Assembly (NCBI RefSeq): GCF_900109225.1
Contig: NZ_FNZK01000023.1
Coordinates: forward strand, 1 to 64,000
Direction of reading: 5' to 3'
Source of the DNA: Propionispira arboris
GTDB lineage: Bacteria > Bacillota > Negativicutes > Selenomonadales > Selenomonadaceae
Length of the DNA: 64,000 nucleotides
The translations under genes were made by a program, and so were the position numbers. The notes beneath the pieces are model-generated. The model saw only the letters and a program-made list of their open reading frames with translations, was not told the origin of the DNA and ran no database searches. Below, in pieces: positions 27,900 through 38,680 of the stretch (within the stretch, counting starts at the first letter, position 1; every line of letters starts with the position of its first letter).

Positions 27900-28928
27900 T
27901 CACATACATAGCTCAATGACAATTTGATCCAAAAGAGCCACATTCGCTTGACCAGATTTTAATTTATAATCAGCCTCTGCCAAATTCAACAACGCTTTTT
28001 TTAAAACAGGCTCCGTAAACTTCAAACTTTTCATACCAACTTTTTCAGCAACAAAAGGAACCAGCCCCAGCGGTGCTGCCAATTGTTTGCCCTTATACCC
28101 TTTTGCCTGCAGCGTCTTCGCCTGCCAAAGCTGACGTGTATGACGCGTCAAAAGTGTCAATATCGCCAAAGGGTGAATCCCGCCCGCTAATTGCTCGGAT
28201 AATAACATGATCGCCTTATTTATATTTTTATCACTAATGGCATCGAGCATCGAAAAAATCGATACTTCCGGAATACTCGATAAAACCTGCAATAAATCTT
28301 GCTTCGTAATAAACTGGCGATCGGTATAAAGAACCAGTTTATCCAGTTCCTGATCTAAAAACCCCAAAGAAATTTGATTCATCACTCCTGTGATTTCAAA
28401 AAAGTACGTATAGGCCTCACGATCAAACTGTTTATCGATTTCAATGAGTTTTTCCTGAAGCCAGTCTTTGATATTCCAGGCTCTAACAGCCTCTACCTCA
28501 GCGGCCAGACCAAACTTGACAATCGTTTTATAAATCTTACGACGTTTATCCGCTTTTTCCGGTGTTTCCAAAATCAAAACGCTGTAAGGCGGCATATTCT
28601 CTAACAGATGCATAAATTGCTCTTCCACTGGATTTGCCGATTCCTTTGTCTTTGCTGCTTTTTTCTTTTCCTTAAACAAAGTTGTACCACGAATCAAAAT
28701 TACATTCTTGTCCGTAAAAAAAGGTGCGGATTCAATGAGATTCATCAATTCATGTAAATCAAGATCGCCATTAAATCGCTGCAAACCATCTCGGTTTCCA
28801 TCTGGCAATAATTTTTTCAGCAAAGCTTGTTCTATTTTATCGATCAAATATGTTTCTTCACCTGAAATCAAATACACCGATTTCAGATCATTTTTTTTGA
28901 TTGCTGTCATTGCTTCAGCATAATTCAT
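27900..28928 (-). CDS. holA: DNA polymerase III subunit delta
   Basis: 342 residues. HolA is the wrench of the clamp loader that opens the sliding clamp. Its N-terminal AAA+-like domain has SVYLISGEETYLIDKI and lacks a working ATPase site, as usual. Middle: MNQISLGFLDQELDKLVLY; C-terminal: AILTLLTRHTRQLWQAK and LAEADYKLKSGQ, both typical. It follows comEC and comEA, the common Firmicute order. Confidence 0.95.
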   Translation of the reverse strand: MNYAEAMTAIKKNDLKSVYLISGEETYLIDKIEQALLKKLLPDGNRDGLQRFNGDLDLHELMNLIESAPFFTDKNVILIRGTTLFKEKKKAAKTKESANPVEEQFMHLLENMPPYSVLILETPEKADKRRKIYKTIVKFGLAAEVEAVRAWNIKDWLQEKLIEIDKQFDREAYTYFFEITGVMNQISLGFLDQELDKLVLYTDRQFITKQDLLQVLSSIPEVSIFSMLDAISDKNINKAIMLLSEQLAGGIHPLAILTLLTRHTRQLWQAKTLQAKGYKGKQLAAPLGLVPFVAEKVGMKSLKFTEPVLKKALLNLAEADYKLKSGQANVALLDQIVIELCM

Positions 28929-29030
28929 TTATTTCTACACCTATCTATTCCATTTCGTTAGGAAATGCTGTTTTCTGTATCATATAATATTTTATCGCAT
29001 TTGTAAAACCAAGCTGCCCCCTAAAACCAA

Positions 29031-31418
29031 CTATTCAACACCCCGAAACGTCCTAACATCCAGCCGTTTGCCATCACTGGAAAAAACAATTGCACCGGCT
29101 TCATCCGTTCGCCAAAACCGAATATGATTCTGTGCTAAACGATCTAAAACCACCTGATCGGGATGACCAAACTTATTATCGGCCCCAACGGAAATGACAC
29201 CGTAAGCTGGTTTAACTGCATCAAAGAAGTCTTGACTTGAAGATGTTTTTGAACCATGATGCCCGACTTTAAGCACAGTACTTTGCATAGCAGCAGACTT
29301 AGCTATCATCTGTTTTTCTTCTGCCTCTGTTAAATCTCCCGTAATCAAAAAGCTATGCTGGCCATAACTGATTTTTATAACATTGGAGACTTCATTGCCC
29401 GTGCCGCCCTGCACGGCATCCATCGCATGAACGATTTCCAGTTTTACATTATCTAAAAAAATAATTTGTCCTTCATACGCCGGAATCATCGCTCGGCCTC
29501 GCTCATTTTCCAGACCCATTTTAAATACCTGCGCATATTCCTGACGATTTTCGCGACCCGTTATAATATGATCGACCGGAATTTTACGCAAAATAGAGCC
29601 CGCCCCGCCCGCATGATCGACATGAACATGCGTCAAAATTAAATAATCGAGTTTTGTAACGCCATAATGGCGCAAATAAGGCAAATCGACTCTTGCGCCT
29701 ATATCAAAATCACTATTTAATATACCGCCGGTATCAATCATAGCGGCTTTTCCGTGTGGTGACACAATAAGAATTGCATCCCCTTGTCCAACGTCAATAA
29801 AATGAACATATAGTGGCTGAGTCTTGCTGTATTGCCAAATAAAAAACGCGATGCCCAGAAAAGACAGCAAACAAAGCACCTGTCTATAATGCTGCCAATT
29901 CATTCGCTGACACATTTCTTTTACCTTGCCATATTGAACCCAGCCAGACAGACAGAGATAGTAAACGATACCACTTACAAAACCACCGGATGGTAAATAG
30001 ATACTACCACCGGGAATACGTGCTATGAAGTTCGTGATTTCATAGGCAAAACCAATAGATAAACTGCAAAATGCAAATAGTAAACTTTGCGCTACAGGCA
30101 GCACCAAACCAAAAAGACCCGCAGCAAGTCCCAAAACAATCACATATTCTAAAATCGGTACCACCAGCAGATTTGCGAGCAGCGAGCTCACTGACACCGA
30201 ATTAAAATACCAGGCTAAAAAAGGTAAAACCATAATTTGCGCTGCCATAGTAATAGACAAATTCGCCGCCAACCACTTTGGCAGAAAATCGAGTTTGCAT
30301 TTTAGAAACGGTGCTAAATATAAAAGTCCGCCAGTCGCCGCAAACGATAATTGAAAGCTAATGTCATAGATGAGCTGTGGTTTTAGCAAAATCATCAAAA
30401 AACCTACTAAACTGAGTATCCGTCTGGCATCTGCTTCACGCTCAAATGCCAATGCGGCAAATGTCAATATTCCCATAACAGCAGCACGAACTGCCGGTGA
30501 AACACAGCCCGCCAGTACTGTATACGCTAAAATAACCAGTGTAACGAAAACTGCCAATAACGATGATTTTAAGCGTAAAACACGCCCCAACCAAACCAAA
30601 GTCCCAGCCAATAAGGTAATATGAGACCCCGATACGGATAAAATATGAATAATACCCGTTGCGGTAAAAGAATCTAAAAGTTCTGGTTTGATTCCATCAT
30701 AGCCACCAAACAGCATTGCAAATAGAACGGCTGCATCTGCCTCGGACATTACATTTTTCATAGCTGCACGTAAATGATTGCGCAATTCATCCGCTTTACG
30801 CAAAAAAGGATGTACATTTGCTTCGGTAATTTTGACATCGCTTTTTCCTAAATTCAAACGAGCTGTAATGCCCTGTCGCCGGGCTGAGGCGACTATATCA
30901 ATGATCCCGGGGTTCTGATAACCATGTAGTGCCTTAACAACGCCAGTTACCGTAATAACATCACCAATTCGGGCCACTGACTTTGTCACTGGTTGTGAAA
31001 CATACACATACATACTTCCATCGGCAAAAACAGGAGCATTGTTTTTATCAACGGACTTCACTTCCATGACATAGCGAATTTTTTCACTGTCATCAATCCC
31101 CACAGTAATCCTGGGTGCCTCGGCAACAGCCCCTTGGATTTTAACAGACTCATTCATAAAATGACTAATATTATACGTTGATACCAGCGAAGCCTCGCTA
31201 CACACTATAAATCCCAAACAATAAAACAACAAACATAATCCATAAATAGCAGATTCTTTGACCTTATAAAGCCCCCATATAGCGTAAAGCAATAGAATAA
31301 CAAAAGCAACCGCAAAACACCAAACGGGCAGTATCAGCTTCCCTGCACAAAAAATGCCCAGCACAAAAAAAGCAATGAGCAAATTAATAAATATAAGCTG
31401 ATTTTGACCTGTTTTCAT
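29031..31418 (-). CDS. comEC: DNA uptake channel ComEC/Rec2
   Basis: 795 residues. N-terminal part with membrane segments and an OB-like DUF4131 region, a central competence domain with about ten spans (FAMLFGGYDGIKPELL, SGSHITLLAG), and a C-terminal metallo-beta-lactamase domain with FIDVGQGDAI and LTHVHVDHAGG. It carries one DNA strand across the inner membrane in natural transformation. The start overlaps the comEA stop (ATGA). The full length and intact motifs suggest the cell can, or recently could, take up DNA. Confidence 0.96.
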   Translation of the reverse strand: MKTGQNQLIFINLLIAFFVLGIFCAGKLILPVWCFAVAFVILLLYAIWGLYKVKESAIYGLCLLFYCLGFIVCSEASLVSTYNISHFMNESVKIQGAVAEAPRITVGIDDSEKIRYVMEVKSVDKNNAPVFADGSMYVYVSQPVTKSVARIGDVITVTGVVKALHGYQNPGIIDIVASARRQGITARLNLGKSDVKITEANVHPFLRKADELRNHLRAAMKNVMSEADAAVLFAMLFGGYDGIKPELLDSFTATGIIHILSVSGSHITLLAGTLVWLGRVLRLKSSLLAVFVTLVILAYTVLAGCVSPAVRAAVMGILTFAALAFEREADARRILSLVGFLMILLKPQLIYDISFQLSFAATGGLLYLAPFLKCKLDFLPKWLAANLSITMAAQIMVLPFLAWYFNSVSVSSLLANLLVVPILEYVIVLGLAAGLFGLVLPVAQSLLFAFCSLSIGFAYEITNFIARIPGGSIYLPSGGFVSGIVYYLCLSGWVQYGKVKEMCQRMNWQHYRQVLCLLSFLGIAFFIWQYSKTQPLYVHFIDVGQGDAILIVSPHGKAAMIDTGGILNSDFDIGARVDLPYLRHYGVTKLDYLILTHVHVDHAGGAGSILRKIPVDHIITGRENRQEYAQVFKMGLENERGRAMIPAYEGQIIFLDNVKLEIVHAMDAVQGGTGNEVSNVIKISYGQHSFLITGDLTEAEEKQMIAKSAAMQSTVLKVGHHGSKTSSSQDFFDAVKPAYGVISVGADNKFGHPDQVVLDRLAQNHIRFWRTDEAGAIVFSSDGKRLDVRTFRGVE

Positions 31419-31990
31419 AAAGACACCTTGTCTTTTAGTTTCTCAAACTTAGTTGCCCCCATACCATGGACTTTCTTTAAATCTTCAATAGCTTGAAAAG
31501 CACCGGAAGTTATCCGATATTCGATAATGCGCTGCGCCATTGCCGGTCCCACACCTGGCAGACGATCCAGTTCTTTTGCATCTGCCGTGTTTATATTGAT
31601 AAGATTTGAAGAACTACCTGCAGGTGTTGCCGCTTTACTCTGCCCCTCATTTCCGGATGAATTGCCCGCCAGTTTTTCGGGTACCACAACCTGCATACCG
31701 TCTTTTAAAGCTTGAGCCATATTGATCTTCCCAGCATCAGCGCTCGCCAGCACACCTCCGCAGAGGTTCACCGCATCGACAACTCTTGCTTTTTCAGGCA
31801 GTGTTACCACCCCTGGCTTATTGACAGCACCAGACACATATACTGTAATTTCAGCTGCTGGCAAATCCTCCTTAGCTACTGCATCCAACGTAATAACTTT
31901 ATCTTTTTCATAATAACCATACAAACTTCCACCAATGATCAGTATTGCCAAAACCAAAAACACCGCCATGGACCGTTTGTACATTGGCAT
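31415..31990 (-). CDS. comEA: DNA receptor ComEA
   Basis: 191 residues. One N-terminal span (VFLVLAILIIGGSLYGYY), then an SLBB domain (TVYVSGAVNKPGVV), a Ser/Gly linker, and a C-terminal helix-hairpin-helix pair (LININTADAKELDRLPGVG, then IEDLKKVHGMGATKFEKL) that binds double-stranded DNA. It passes DNA to ComEC. Short gap and overlap with comEC show an operon. Confidence 0.95.
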   Translation of the reverse strand: MPMYKRSMAVFLVLAILIIGGSLYGYYEKDKVITLDAVAKEDLPAAEITVYVSGAVNKPGVVTLPEKARVVDAVNLCGGVLASADAGKINMAQALKDGMQVVVPEKLAGNSSGNEGQSKAATPAGSSSNLININTADAKELDRLPGVGPAMAQRIIEYRITSGAFQAIEDLKKVHGMGATKFEKLKDKVSL

Positions 31991-32120
31991 GTAACATCCC
32001 CGCTTTCTCTAATTAACCCTTTCCTTTAAAATTATATATACTTCCTTCGTCATGAAATTTTAAAATCCTATATAAAAAGGATTTTTTCTAAAGACCTCGC
32101 AAAAATATCCGGAGCGACAA

Positions 32121-32160
32121 AAATACCGATTGATGGCAAAACTGCCATCAATCGGTATTT
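32121..32160 (-). terminator. Intrinsic terminator after leuS
   Basis: 18-bp perfect stem (32121-32138 with 32143-32160) with a 4-base loop; ATTTTTG follows on the minus strand. Confidence 0.9.
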
Positions 32161-32169
32161 GATTATTCT

Positions 32170-34647
32170 TTATTTCACAACAATATTCACCAGTTTTTTC
32201 GGAACACAAATCACTTTCACAATCGTTTTCCCGGCAATATAATCTTGTACATGCGGCTTTGCTAGCGCAGCTTTTTCCAAGTCTTCACGACTTAAATCAG
32301 CCGCTACAACAAGTTTATCACGTACTTTGCCATTGACTTGCAAAACAATTTCGATTTCATCAAGGATGGTTGCTTTTTCATCATAAACAGGCCATTTGGC
32401 TTTATGTACACTGCCATCGGCGATGATAAGGCTCCAAAGTTCTTCCGTCATATGCGGCGCGAACGGAGCTAATAATTTAAGCAGATCAACAATCACTTCA
32501 TAAATAAGACCAGCATTTAGGTCCTTTTTATCTTTGATATTATAAAAGGCATTAACGAGTTCCATAATGGAGCTGATTGCTGTATTAAAGTTAAACCGAT
32601 CCCCAATATCTTCTGTCACCTTTTTAATCGTAACATGCAAAACGCGGCGCAGTTCTTTTTCGTCTTTCGCGAGAGCCGCTGTATCGTAATCTGAGACATT
32701 TTGTTTCATAACATCTTCAAATTCACTAATAATACGCCATACTCTTTTTAAGAAACGATATGCACCTTCAACGCCTTGATCATTCCATTCCAGATCACGT
32801 TCTGGCGGTGCCGCAAATAAAATAAAGAGACGCGCCGTATCGGCACCATATTTACTGATGATTTCTTCTGGTGATACGACATTGCCTTTCGATTTGCTCA
32901 TTTTCGAACCATCTTTAATGACCATCCCCTGTGTCAGAAGATTTTTAAATGGTTCATTAAAATTAACCAGCCCGGCATCTTTCAAAACTTTTGTGAAAAA
33001 ACGCGAATATAAAAGATGCAAGATAGCATGTTCGATTCCACCAATATATTGATCAACTGGCATCCAATAATTTACTTGTTCATCGCCAAATGGTGCTTTA
33101 TCATTTTTAGGATCTGTATAACGCATGTAATACCAGGATGAACACATAAACGTATCCATTGTATCGGTTTCACGCCGTGCTTTACCGCCACATTTTGGGC
33201 AAGTGCAATTCACGAAATCTTCCGCCTGCGCAAGTGGTGAAACGGAACCTGCCGCAAAGTTCACATTCTCTGGTAATTTAACTGGTAAATCCTCTTTTGG
33301 CACTAAAACTTCGCCACATTTCGGACAATAAATAACCGGAATCGGTGCACCCCAATAACGCTGCCGTGAGATTAACCAATCGCGCAAACGATAATTAACA
33401 CGTTTTTGGCCCACTTGTTGTGCTTCAATCCATTCAATAATAGCTGATTTTGCTTTTTCGCTATCCATTCCAGTAAATTCTCCTGAATTCACCAAAACAC
33501 CAGCATCAACATAAGCATGATCCATGGATTCTAGCGTTAAGGTTCCTTCTGGATTATTGACAACCAGTTTTTTCGGGAGATTATACGTATCGGCAAACAT
33601 CCAATCACGTTCATCATGTGTAGGTACGCCCATAACGGCACCTGTACCATATTCATAAAGAACATAATTCGTGATCCAGATTGGCACCCGTTCGCCATTA
33701 AACGGATTTACAGCATAAGCACCCGTGAACATACCTTCTTTGGCCGATTCACTCGATGTACGTTCCAATTCTGTCAGCTTACGAACCCGTTCCATAAAGC
33801 TGCGAATTTCAGCTTCATTTTCCCGGCCTTTAATTAGTTTTTCCACTAAAGGATGTTCTACTGCCAAAACTACATAGGTCACACCAAAAACGGTATGTGG
33901 ACACGTCGTATATACAGGAATTTTCTCAGAAAAATCTGGTACATCAAAACTAAATTCAGCACCTTCACTGCGTCCAATCCAATTTTCCTGCATCGTTTTA
34001 ACACGTTCCGGCCAGCCTTTCAGCTCTTTAAGATCTTCCAAAAGCACATCCGCGTAATCCGTAATTTTAAAAAACCATTGTGCTAAATCTTTTTTAATTA
34101 CTTCAGAGTCACAACGCCAGCAATGACCGTCGATAACCTGTTCATTCGCCAACACTGTATTACATTCATTACACCAGTTAACTGATGCTTTTTTCTTATA
34201 CGCCAGCCCTTTTTCATAAAACAATTCAAAAAACCATTGTGTCCAGCGATAGTACTCAGGACGGCAAGTCTCTACTTCACGATCCCAGTCATAGGAAAGG
34301 CCCATTTCACGCTGCTGGCGTTTCATGTTTTCAATATTTGAATACGTCCAGTCCGCCGGCTGCACGCCGTGTTTGATTGCTGCATTTTCCGCGGGCATCC
34401 CAAATGCATCAAAGCCCATTGGGTGAAGTACATTATATCCCTGCATTGCCTTATAACGCGCAATTACATCACCAATCGAATAATTGCGTACATGTCCCAT
34501 ATGTAAATTGCCCGATGGATACGGGAACATTTCTAATACATAATACTCCGGTTTACTACGGTCAAGTTCTGTTTTATAGGCATAATCATCAGCCCATTTT
34601 TTCTGCCATTTCTTTTCAATTCCTTGCGGGACATAACGTTCTTCCAT
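32170..34647 (-). CDS. leuS: Leucyl-tRNA synthetase
   Basis: 825 residues, class I synthetase, full length. HIGH motif as [12 protein letters not shown] near residue 50; zinc cysteines ([12 protein letters not shown]); editing domain in the middle; KMSKSKGN near residue 585; C-terminal anticodon and leucyl-specific regions. AAGGAGG precedes the ATG. Controlled by the T-box leader upstream. Confidence 0.98.
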   Translation of the reverse strand: MEERYVPQGIEKKWQKKWADDYAYKTELDRSKPEYYVLEMFPYPSGNLHMGHVRNYSIGDVIARYKAMQGYNVLHPMGFDAFGMPAENAAIKHGVQPADWTYSNIENMKRQQREMGLSYDWDREVETCRPEYYRWTQWFFELFYEKGLAYKKKASVNWCNECNTVLANEQVIDGHCWRCDSEVIKKDLAQWFFKITDYADVLLEDLKELKGWPERVKTMQENWIGRSEGAEFSFDVPDFSEKIPVYTTCPHTVFGVTYVVLAVEHPLVEKLIKGRENEAEIRSFMERVRKLTELERTSSESAKEGMFTGAYAVNPFNGERVPIWITNYVLYEYGTGAVMGVPTHDERDWMFADTYNLPKKLVVNNPEGTLTLESMDHAYVDAGVLVNSGEFTGMDSEKAKSAIIEWIEAQQVGQKRVNYRLRDWLISRQRYWGAPIPVIYCPKCGEVLVPKEDLPVKLPENVNFAAGSVSPLAQAEDFVNCTCPKCGGKARRETDTMDTFMCSSWYYMRYTDPKNDKAPFGDEQVNYWMPVDQYIGGIEHAILHLLYSRFFTKVLKDAGLVNFNEPFKNLLTQGMVIKDGSKMSKSKGNVVSPEEIISKYGADTARLFILFAAPPERDLEWNDQGVEGAYRFLKRVWRIISEFEDVMKQNVSDYDTAALAKDEKELRRVLHVTIKKVTEDIGDRFNFNTAISSIMELVNAFYNIKDKKDLNAGLIYEVIVDLLKLLAPFAPHMTEELWSLIIADGSVHKAKWPVYDEKATILDEIEIVLQVNGKVRDKLVVAADLSREDLEKAALAKPHVQDYIAGKTIVKVICVPKKLVNIVVK

Positions 34648-34698
34648 GTTTTTTCCTCCTTAAAATTCAAACATGTGCTTACTGCATAAAAAAATAAA

Positions 34699-34920
34699 CG
34701 TCCCTTGGCTTATAAAGCCAGGGACGAATTTATCGCGGTACCACCCTGATTGACGGTCTTGCCGTCCTCTCTTGATTTTAACGCAATCAACGGCAGCATG
34801 GCTGCACCTCCGCAGTGAGTTCAATCAGCCTATGTATTGGCTTGCAGCTGCCGCCAACTCTCTGACACATAGTCCTAATTTACTATTCTGTTTCCTCAGC
34901 TTTATAAATATACAAAGTTA
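34699..34920 (-). promoter_or_regulatory. T-box leader of leuS, Leu specifier
   Basis: T-box AGGGTGGTACCGCG is at 34734-34747 (minus strand). Terminator: CGTCCCT...GGGACG stem at 34699-34725 followed by a T-run. In stem I, GAA-CTC-AC places a CTC (Leu) specifier at 34817-34819. Uncharged tRNA-Leu would favour the antiterminator and raise leuS. Confidence 0.95.
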
Positions 34921-34950
34921 CACATCTTTTTCTAGCTATTACTGACTAAC

Positions 34951-34980
34951 ATTATAGCGTATAGAGTAATTGAAAGTCAA
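34951..34980 (-). promoter_or_regulatory. Promoter of the leuS T-box leader
   Basis: TTGACT (34975-34980), 18-base spacer, TATAAT (34951-34956). Confidence 0.8.
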
Positions 34981-35003
34981 GATTCTACTGCATTTTCCTA
35001 ATG

Positions 35004-35039
35004 AAAACAAGATCTCCGCCGAAACGAAGATCTTGTTTT
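35004..35039 (-). terminator. Intrinsic terminator after ileS
   Basis: 12-bp stem AAAACAAGATCT with its complement, 12-base loop, TTTT at the end on the minus strand. Confidence 0.8.
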
Positions 35040-35049
35040 TAAATTTAAC

Positions 35050-38000
35050 TTATTGAATTCCTAATTCGACTTTTTCGCCATTAATATTCCATTCTTTCGT
35101 AAACCCGGCCAGGCTGCCTACATGGATTTCATTACCCAGAACAATATCTTTGATTGTCGCCATATTCGCCGTCATGAGTTTCGCAATTTTTTCATTGCCA
35201 TTTACATAAACGTCGATACGGTCCATTACTTCAAATTTATTATCTTTACGCATCGTCTGCAATTTGCTAATTACTTCACGAACAAAACCTTCTTCAAGAA
35301 GTTCCTGACTCAATGTCGTTTCCAGTGCCACAATTACACCATTATAGCGATCCGATACATATCCTTCGGTCTGTGCCATCGAAACTTCCATATCTTCCGC
35401 CAGTAAAATCACTTCACCCGTTTTGAGAGTAAGCTTTAATTCACCCGTTTTATCGAGTTCTTCTTTGGCTTCATGACCATTGACGGTAACAAGAGCTGCT
35501 TTAATTTCGCCGATTTGTTTACCAACTTTTGGTCCCAGAACTTTAAATTGCGGTTTAAAACTATATGTTAAATATTCTTCCATATCGTCTTTAAACGTAA
35601 CCGCTTTAACATTCAGTTCTTCTTCCACTATTTTTTTATAAAAGTCATTTAATTCAGCCGCAGCTTTTACGTACATATTGCCAATCGGCTGACGATTTTT
35701 GATATTTGCCGTATTTCTTGCTGAACGACCCAGTACCACAATTTCAAGTACAAGTTCCATATTTGTTTCCAGCTCTTTATCAATCCATTGTTCGTTGACA
35801 GTTGGGAAATCACAAAGATGGATGCTTTCCGGTGCGGCAGCATCAATGCCACAAACAAGATTTTGGTACATATCTTCGGTCATAAACGGAACCATTGGCG
35901 CAGCCGCTTTGGCTACCGTAACAAGTGCTGTATAAAGAGTCATATAGGCATTGATTTTATCTTGCGTAAGTTCTCTAGCCCAGAAACGTTCACGACTTCT
36001 TCTTACATACCAATTACTCATTTCATCAACAAAACCTTGCAGAACTTTTGCTGTTTCCGTTACTTTATAATTTGATAAATTATCATCTACTGTTTTAACC
36101 AATGTATTGAGACGCGATAAAAGCCATTTGTCCATAACCGATAATTTATCATAATCAAGTATATATTTACTTGCATCAAAATCATCAATATTGGCATATA
36201 AAACAAAAAATGCATAGGTATTCCACAGGGTGCCCATAAATTTACGCTGACCTTCCGTTACAGCTGCTTTATGAAAACGATTTGGCAGCCACGGAGCACT
36301 ATTTTCATAGAAATACCAACGAATAGCATCTGCTCCATGTTCTTGGAGTGCATCAAACGGATCTACAGCATTGCCCTTTGATTTACTCATTTTTTGACCA
36401 TTGGCATCTTGTACATGCCCTAAAACAATAACGTTTTTATAAGGCGCTGTATTAAATAATAACGTCGAAATAGCCAGCAGTGAATAAAACCAGCCACGAG
36501 TCTGATCAACGGCTTCCGAAATGAAATCCGCTGGGAAATTTTCTTTAAAGATATCTTGATTTTCAAACGGGTAATGCCACTGGGCAAACGGCATGGAACC
36601 AGAATCGAACCAACAGTCAATAACTTCCGGAACACGTTTCATTTGTTTGCCGCATGTTGGACACTTAATGGTTACATCATCAATAAACGGGCGATGCAAT
36701 TCGATATCTGCTGGACAATTATCGGACATGGATTTCAGTTCTTCAATCGAACCGATCGAATGCTGCTTTCCACATTCACACTCCCAAACATTAAGTGGGG
36801 TACCCCAATACCGATTCCGACTGATTCCCCAATCCTGCAGGTTTTCGAGCCAATCACCAAAACGGCCTTTACCAATACTTTCTGGTATCCAGTTAACCGT
36901 ATTATTATTGCGAATCAAATCTTCCTTAACATCTGTCATCTTGATGAACCAGGATTCTCTTGCATAATAAATGAGTGGTGTATCACATCTCCAACAATGT
37001 GGATAGCTATGTTCGAAATCTAAGACTTTAAATAAAAGTCCTTTCTCTTCCAATGCCTGCAAAATCAACGGATCGGCTTTTTTACAAAAAATACCTTCCC
37101 AATCCGTTTCTTTGGTCATTTCACCCTTGCCATCGACAAATTGAACAAACGGAAGATCATACTTGCGCCCGACTCTTGAATCATCTTCCCCAAAAGCTGG
37201 CGCCGTATGAACCACCCCTGTCCCATCACTTGTTGTAACATACGTATCGCAGGTTACAAAAAAAGCTTTTTTCGTAACATTGGCAAACGCAAACAATGGT
37301 TCATACTCTTTATATTCAAGATCTTTACCCTTAAACGTTTCGAGTACCTGATATTCACCATCAAGAACCGATTCTAATAAAGCTTCTGCCATATAATAAA
37401 TTGTTTCATTGTTTTTTACTTTTACATACGTAATATCCGGATTCACACAAAGTGCCACATTTGACGGCAATGTCCAAGGTGTAGTCGTCCAGGCTAAAAT
37501 ATAGGCATCTTCACCTTTTACTTTAAATTTGGCAATCGCTGATTTTTCTTTCACATCTTTATAGCCCTGAGCAACTTCATGCGAAGAGAGCGGTGTACCA
37601 CAGCGTGGACAATATGGTACGATTTTATACCCTTTATACAAAAGACCCTTTTCCCAAATCTGTTTAAGTGCCCACCATTCGGATTCAATAAACGTATTAT
37701 CATAGGTTACATAAGGGTCATCCATATCCGCCCAAAAGCCAACGGTGCTGGAAAAATCCTCCCACATACCTTTATATTGCCAAACACTTTCTTTGCATTT
37801 TTTCACAAATGGTTCAATACCATATTTTTCAATCTGTTCTTTTCCATCGAGTCCCAGCTGTTTTTCAACTTCTAGTTCTACCGGCAGGCCATGTGTATCC
37901 CAGCCAGCTTTACGACGAATTTTGTGACCTTTCATAGTCTGAAAACGAGGAATCATATCTTTGATAACCCGTGTCAAAACATGACCAATATGCGGTTTTC

Positions 38001-38154
38001 CGTTCGCTGTAGGCGGTCCATCATAAAACGTGAATGCTGGTGAACCTTCACGCTGTTCAATACTTTTTTTAAAGATATCTTTTTCTTTCCAGAAATGTTC
38101 AATGTTTTTTTCACGATCAACAAAGTTAAGATTTGTTTCTACTTTCTTATACAA
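35050..38154 (-). CDS. ileS: Isoleucyl-tRNA synthetase, long (type 2) form
   Basis: 1034 residues, class I synthetase. PHIGHVLT (HIGH) near residue 56 and KMSKSKGN near 600 are intact. The GWDTHGLPVE motif and the length of over 1000 residues match the eukaryote-like type 2 clade rather than the shorter type 1 enzyme with GWDCHGLP. Type 2 enzymes are often insensitive to mupirocin; that is family knowledge, not shown here. The start is TTG at 38154 with GGGAGG seven bases upstream. Controlled by its own T-box leader. Confidence 0.95.
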   Translation of the reverse strand: MYKKVETNLNFVDREKNIEHFWKEKDIFKKSIEQREGSPAFTFYDGPPTANGKPHIGHVLTRVIKDMIPRFQTMKGHKIRRKAGWDTHGLPVELEVEKQLGLDGKEQIEKYGIEPFVKKCKESVWQYKGMWEDFSSTVGFWADMDDPYVTYDNTFIESEWWALKQIWEKGLLYKGYKIVPYCPRCGTPLSSHEVAQGYKDVKEKSAIAKFKVKGEDAYILAWTTTPWTLPSNVALCVNPDITYVKVKNNETIYYMAEALLESVLDGEYQVLETFKGKDLEYKEYEPLFAFANVTKKAFFVTCDTYVTTSDGTGVVHTAPAFGEDDSRVGRKYDLPFVQFVDGKGEMTKETDWEGIFCKKADPLILQALEEKGLLFKVLDFEHSYPHCWRCDTPLIYYARESWFIKMTDVKEDLIRNNNTVNWIPESIGKGRFGDWLENLQDWGISRNRYWGTPLNVWECECGKQHSIGSIEELKSMSDNCPADIELHRPFIDDVTIKCPTCGKQMKRVPEVIDCWFDSGSMPFAQWHYPFENQDIFKENFPADFISEAVDQTRGWFYSLLAISTLLFNTAPYKNVIVLGHVQDANGQKMSKSKGNAVDPFDALQEHGADAIRWYFYENSAPWLPNRFHKAAVTEGQRKFMGTLWNTYAFFVLYANIDDFDASKYILDYDKLSVMDKWLLSRLNTLVKTVDDNLSNYKVTETAKVLQGFVDEMSNWYVRRSRERFWARELTQDKINAYMTLYTALVTVAKAAAPMVPFMTEDMYQNLVCGIDAAAPESIHLCDFPTVNEQWIDKELETNMELVLEIVVLGRSARNTANIKNRQPIGNMYVKAAAELNDFYKKIVEEELNVKAVTFKDDMEEYLTYSFKPQFKVLGPKVGKQIGEIKAALVTVNGHEAKEELDKTGELKLTLKTGEVILLAEDMEVSMAQTEGYVSDRYNGVIVALETTLSQELLEEGFVREVISKLQTMRKDNKFEVMDRIDVYVNGNEKIAKLMTANMATIKDIVLGNEIHVGSLAGFTKEWNINGEKVELGIQ

Positions 38155-38174
38155 GGCATTCCCTCCCTAAAAAT

Positions 38175-38440
38175 AAAGCTTTCATCCTGTATATACAGGA
38201 TGAAAGCTTTCGGTAAACTAAAAAAACTCCCACCCCAAAACAGGATGAAAGCCGAGCTGTCATTATACCACCTATTTCACATACAATCATATGCAACCCA
38301 TATAACGGTGGGTCCCGGCACAGCCTACTTGTAATTTCTTTCAGCCTGCAATTCCAGAGTGATGTTCCGCTTTAAACGACTCATACCGACCTCACACTAT
38401 CGCCGGCTCGCTTGAATTTTAGTTCAAAGCCTACTGTCTC
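38175..38440 (-). promoter_or_regulatory. T-box leader of ileS, Ile specifier
   Basis: Specifier: GAAC-ATC-AC places ATC (Ile) at 38361-38363. The T-box core is a variant, AGGTGGTATAATGACAG (38257-38273), which keeps the TGG needed to bind the tRNA end. The terminator is an 18-bp perfect inverted repeat without loop bases (38175-38192 with 38193-38210), then ATTTTT. A second copy of its 5' arm (38240-38252) lies next to the T-box. Confidence 0.88.
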
Positions 38441-38548
38441 TATCAACATTATTATGATATTTGATGTACTGTCTATTATCGTATCACATGGACTTAAAAA
38501 TATCAAACAAAATCGCAATAAACTTTACCGAAAGAAAGGACTGTAAAA

Positions 38549-38577
38549 TTGCTTATTTTCACTATATCTCTTATAAT
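38549..38577 (+). promoter_or_regulatory. Promoter of lgt
   Basis: TTGCTT (38549-38554), 17-base spacer, TATAAT (38572-38577). Confidence 0.75.
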
Positions 38578-38680
38578 AATAAAATGAAACTTTTCTACAC
38601 GATAGTATCGATTATACATATAAACTACTTACTATATTTACGTAACCAACACGAAGTTTTAAAAGGAGGTTTTTTTCTTT

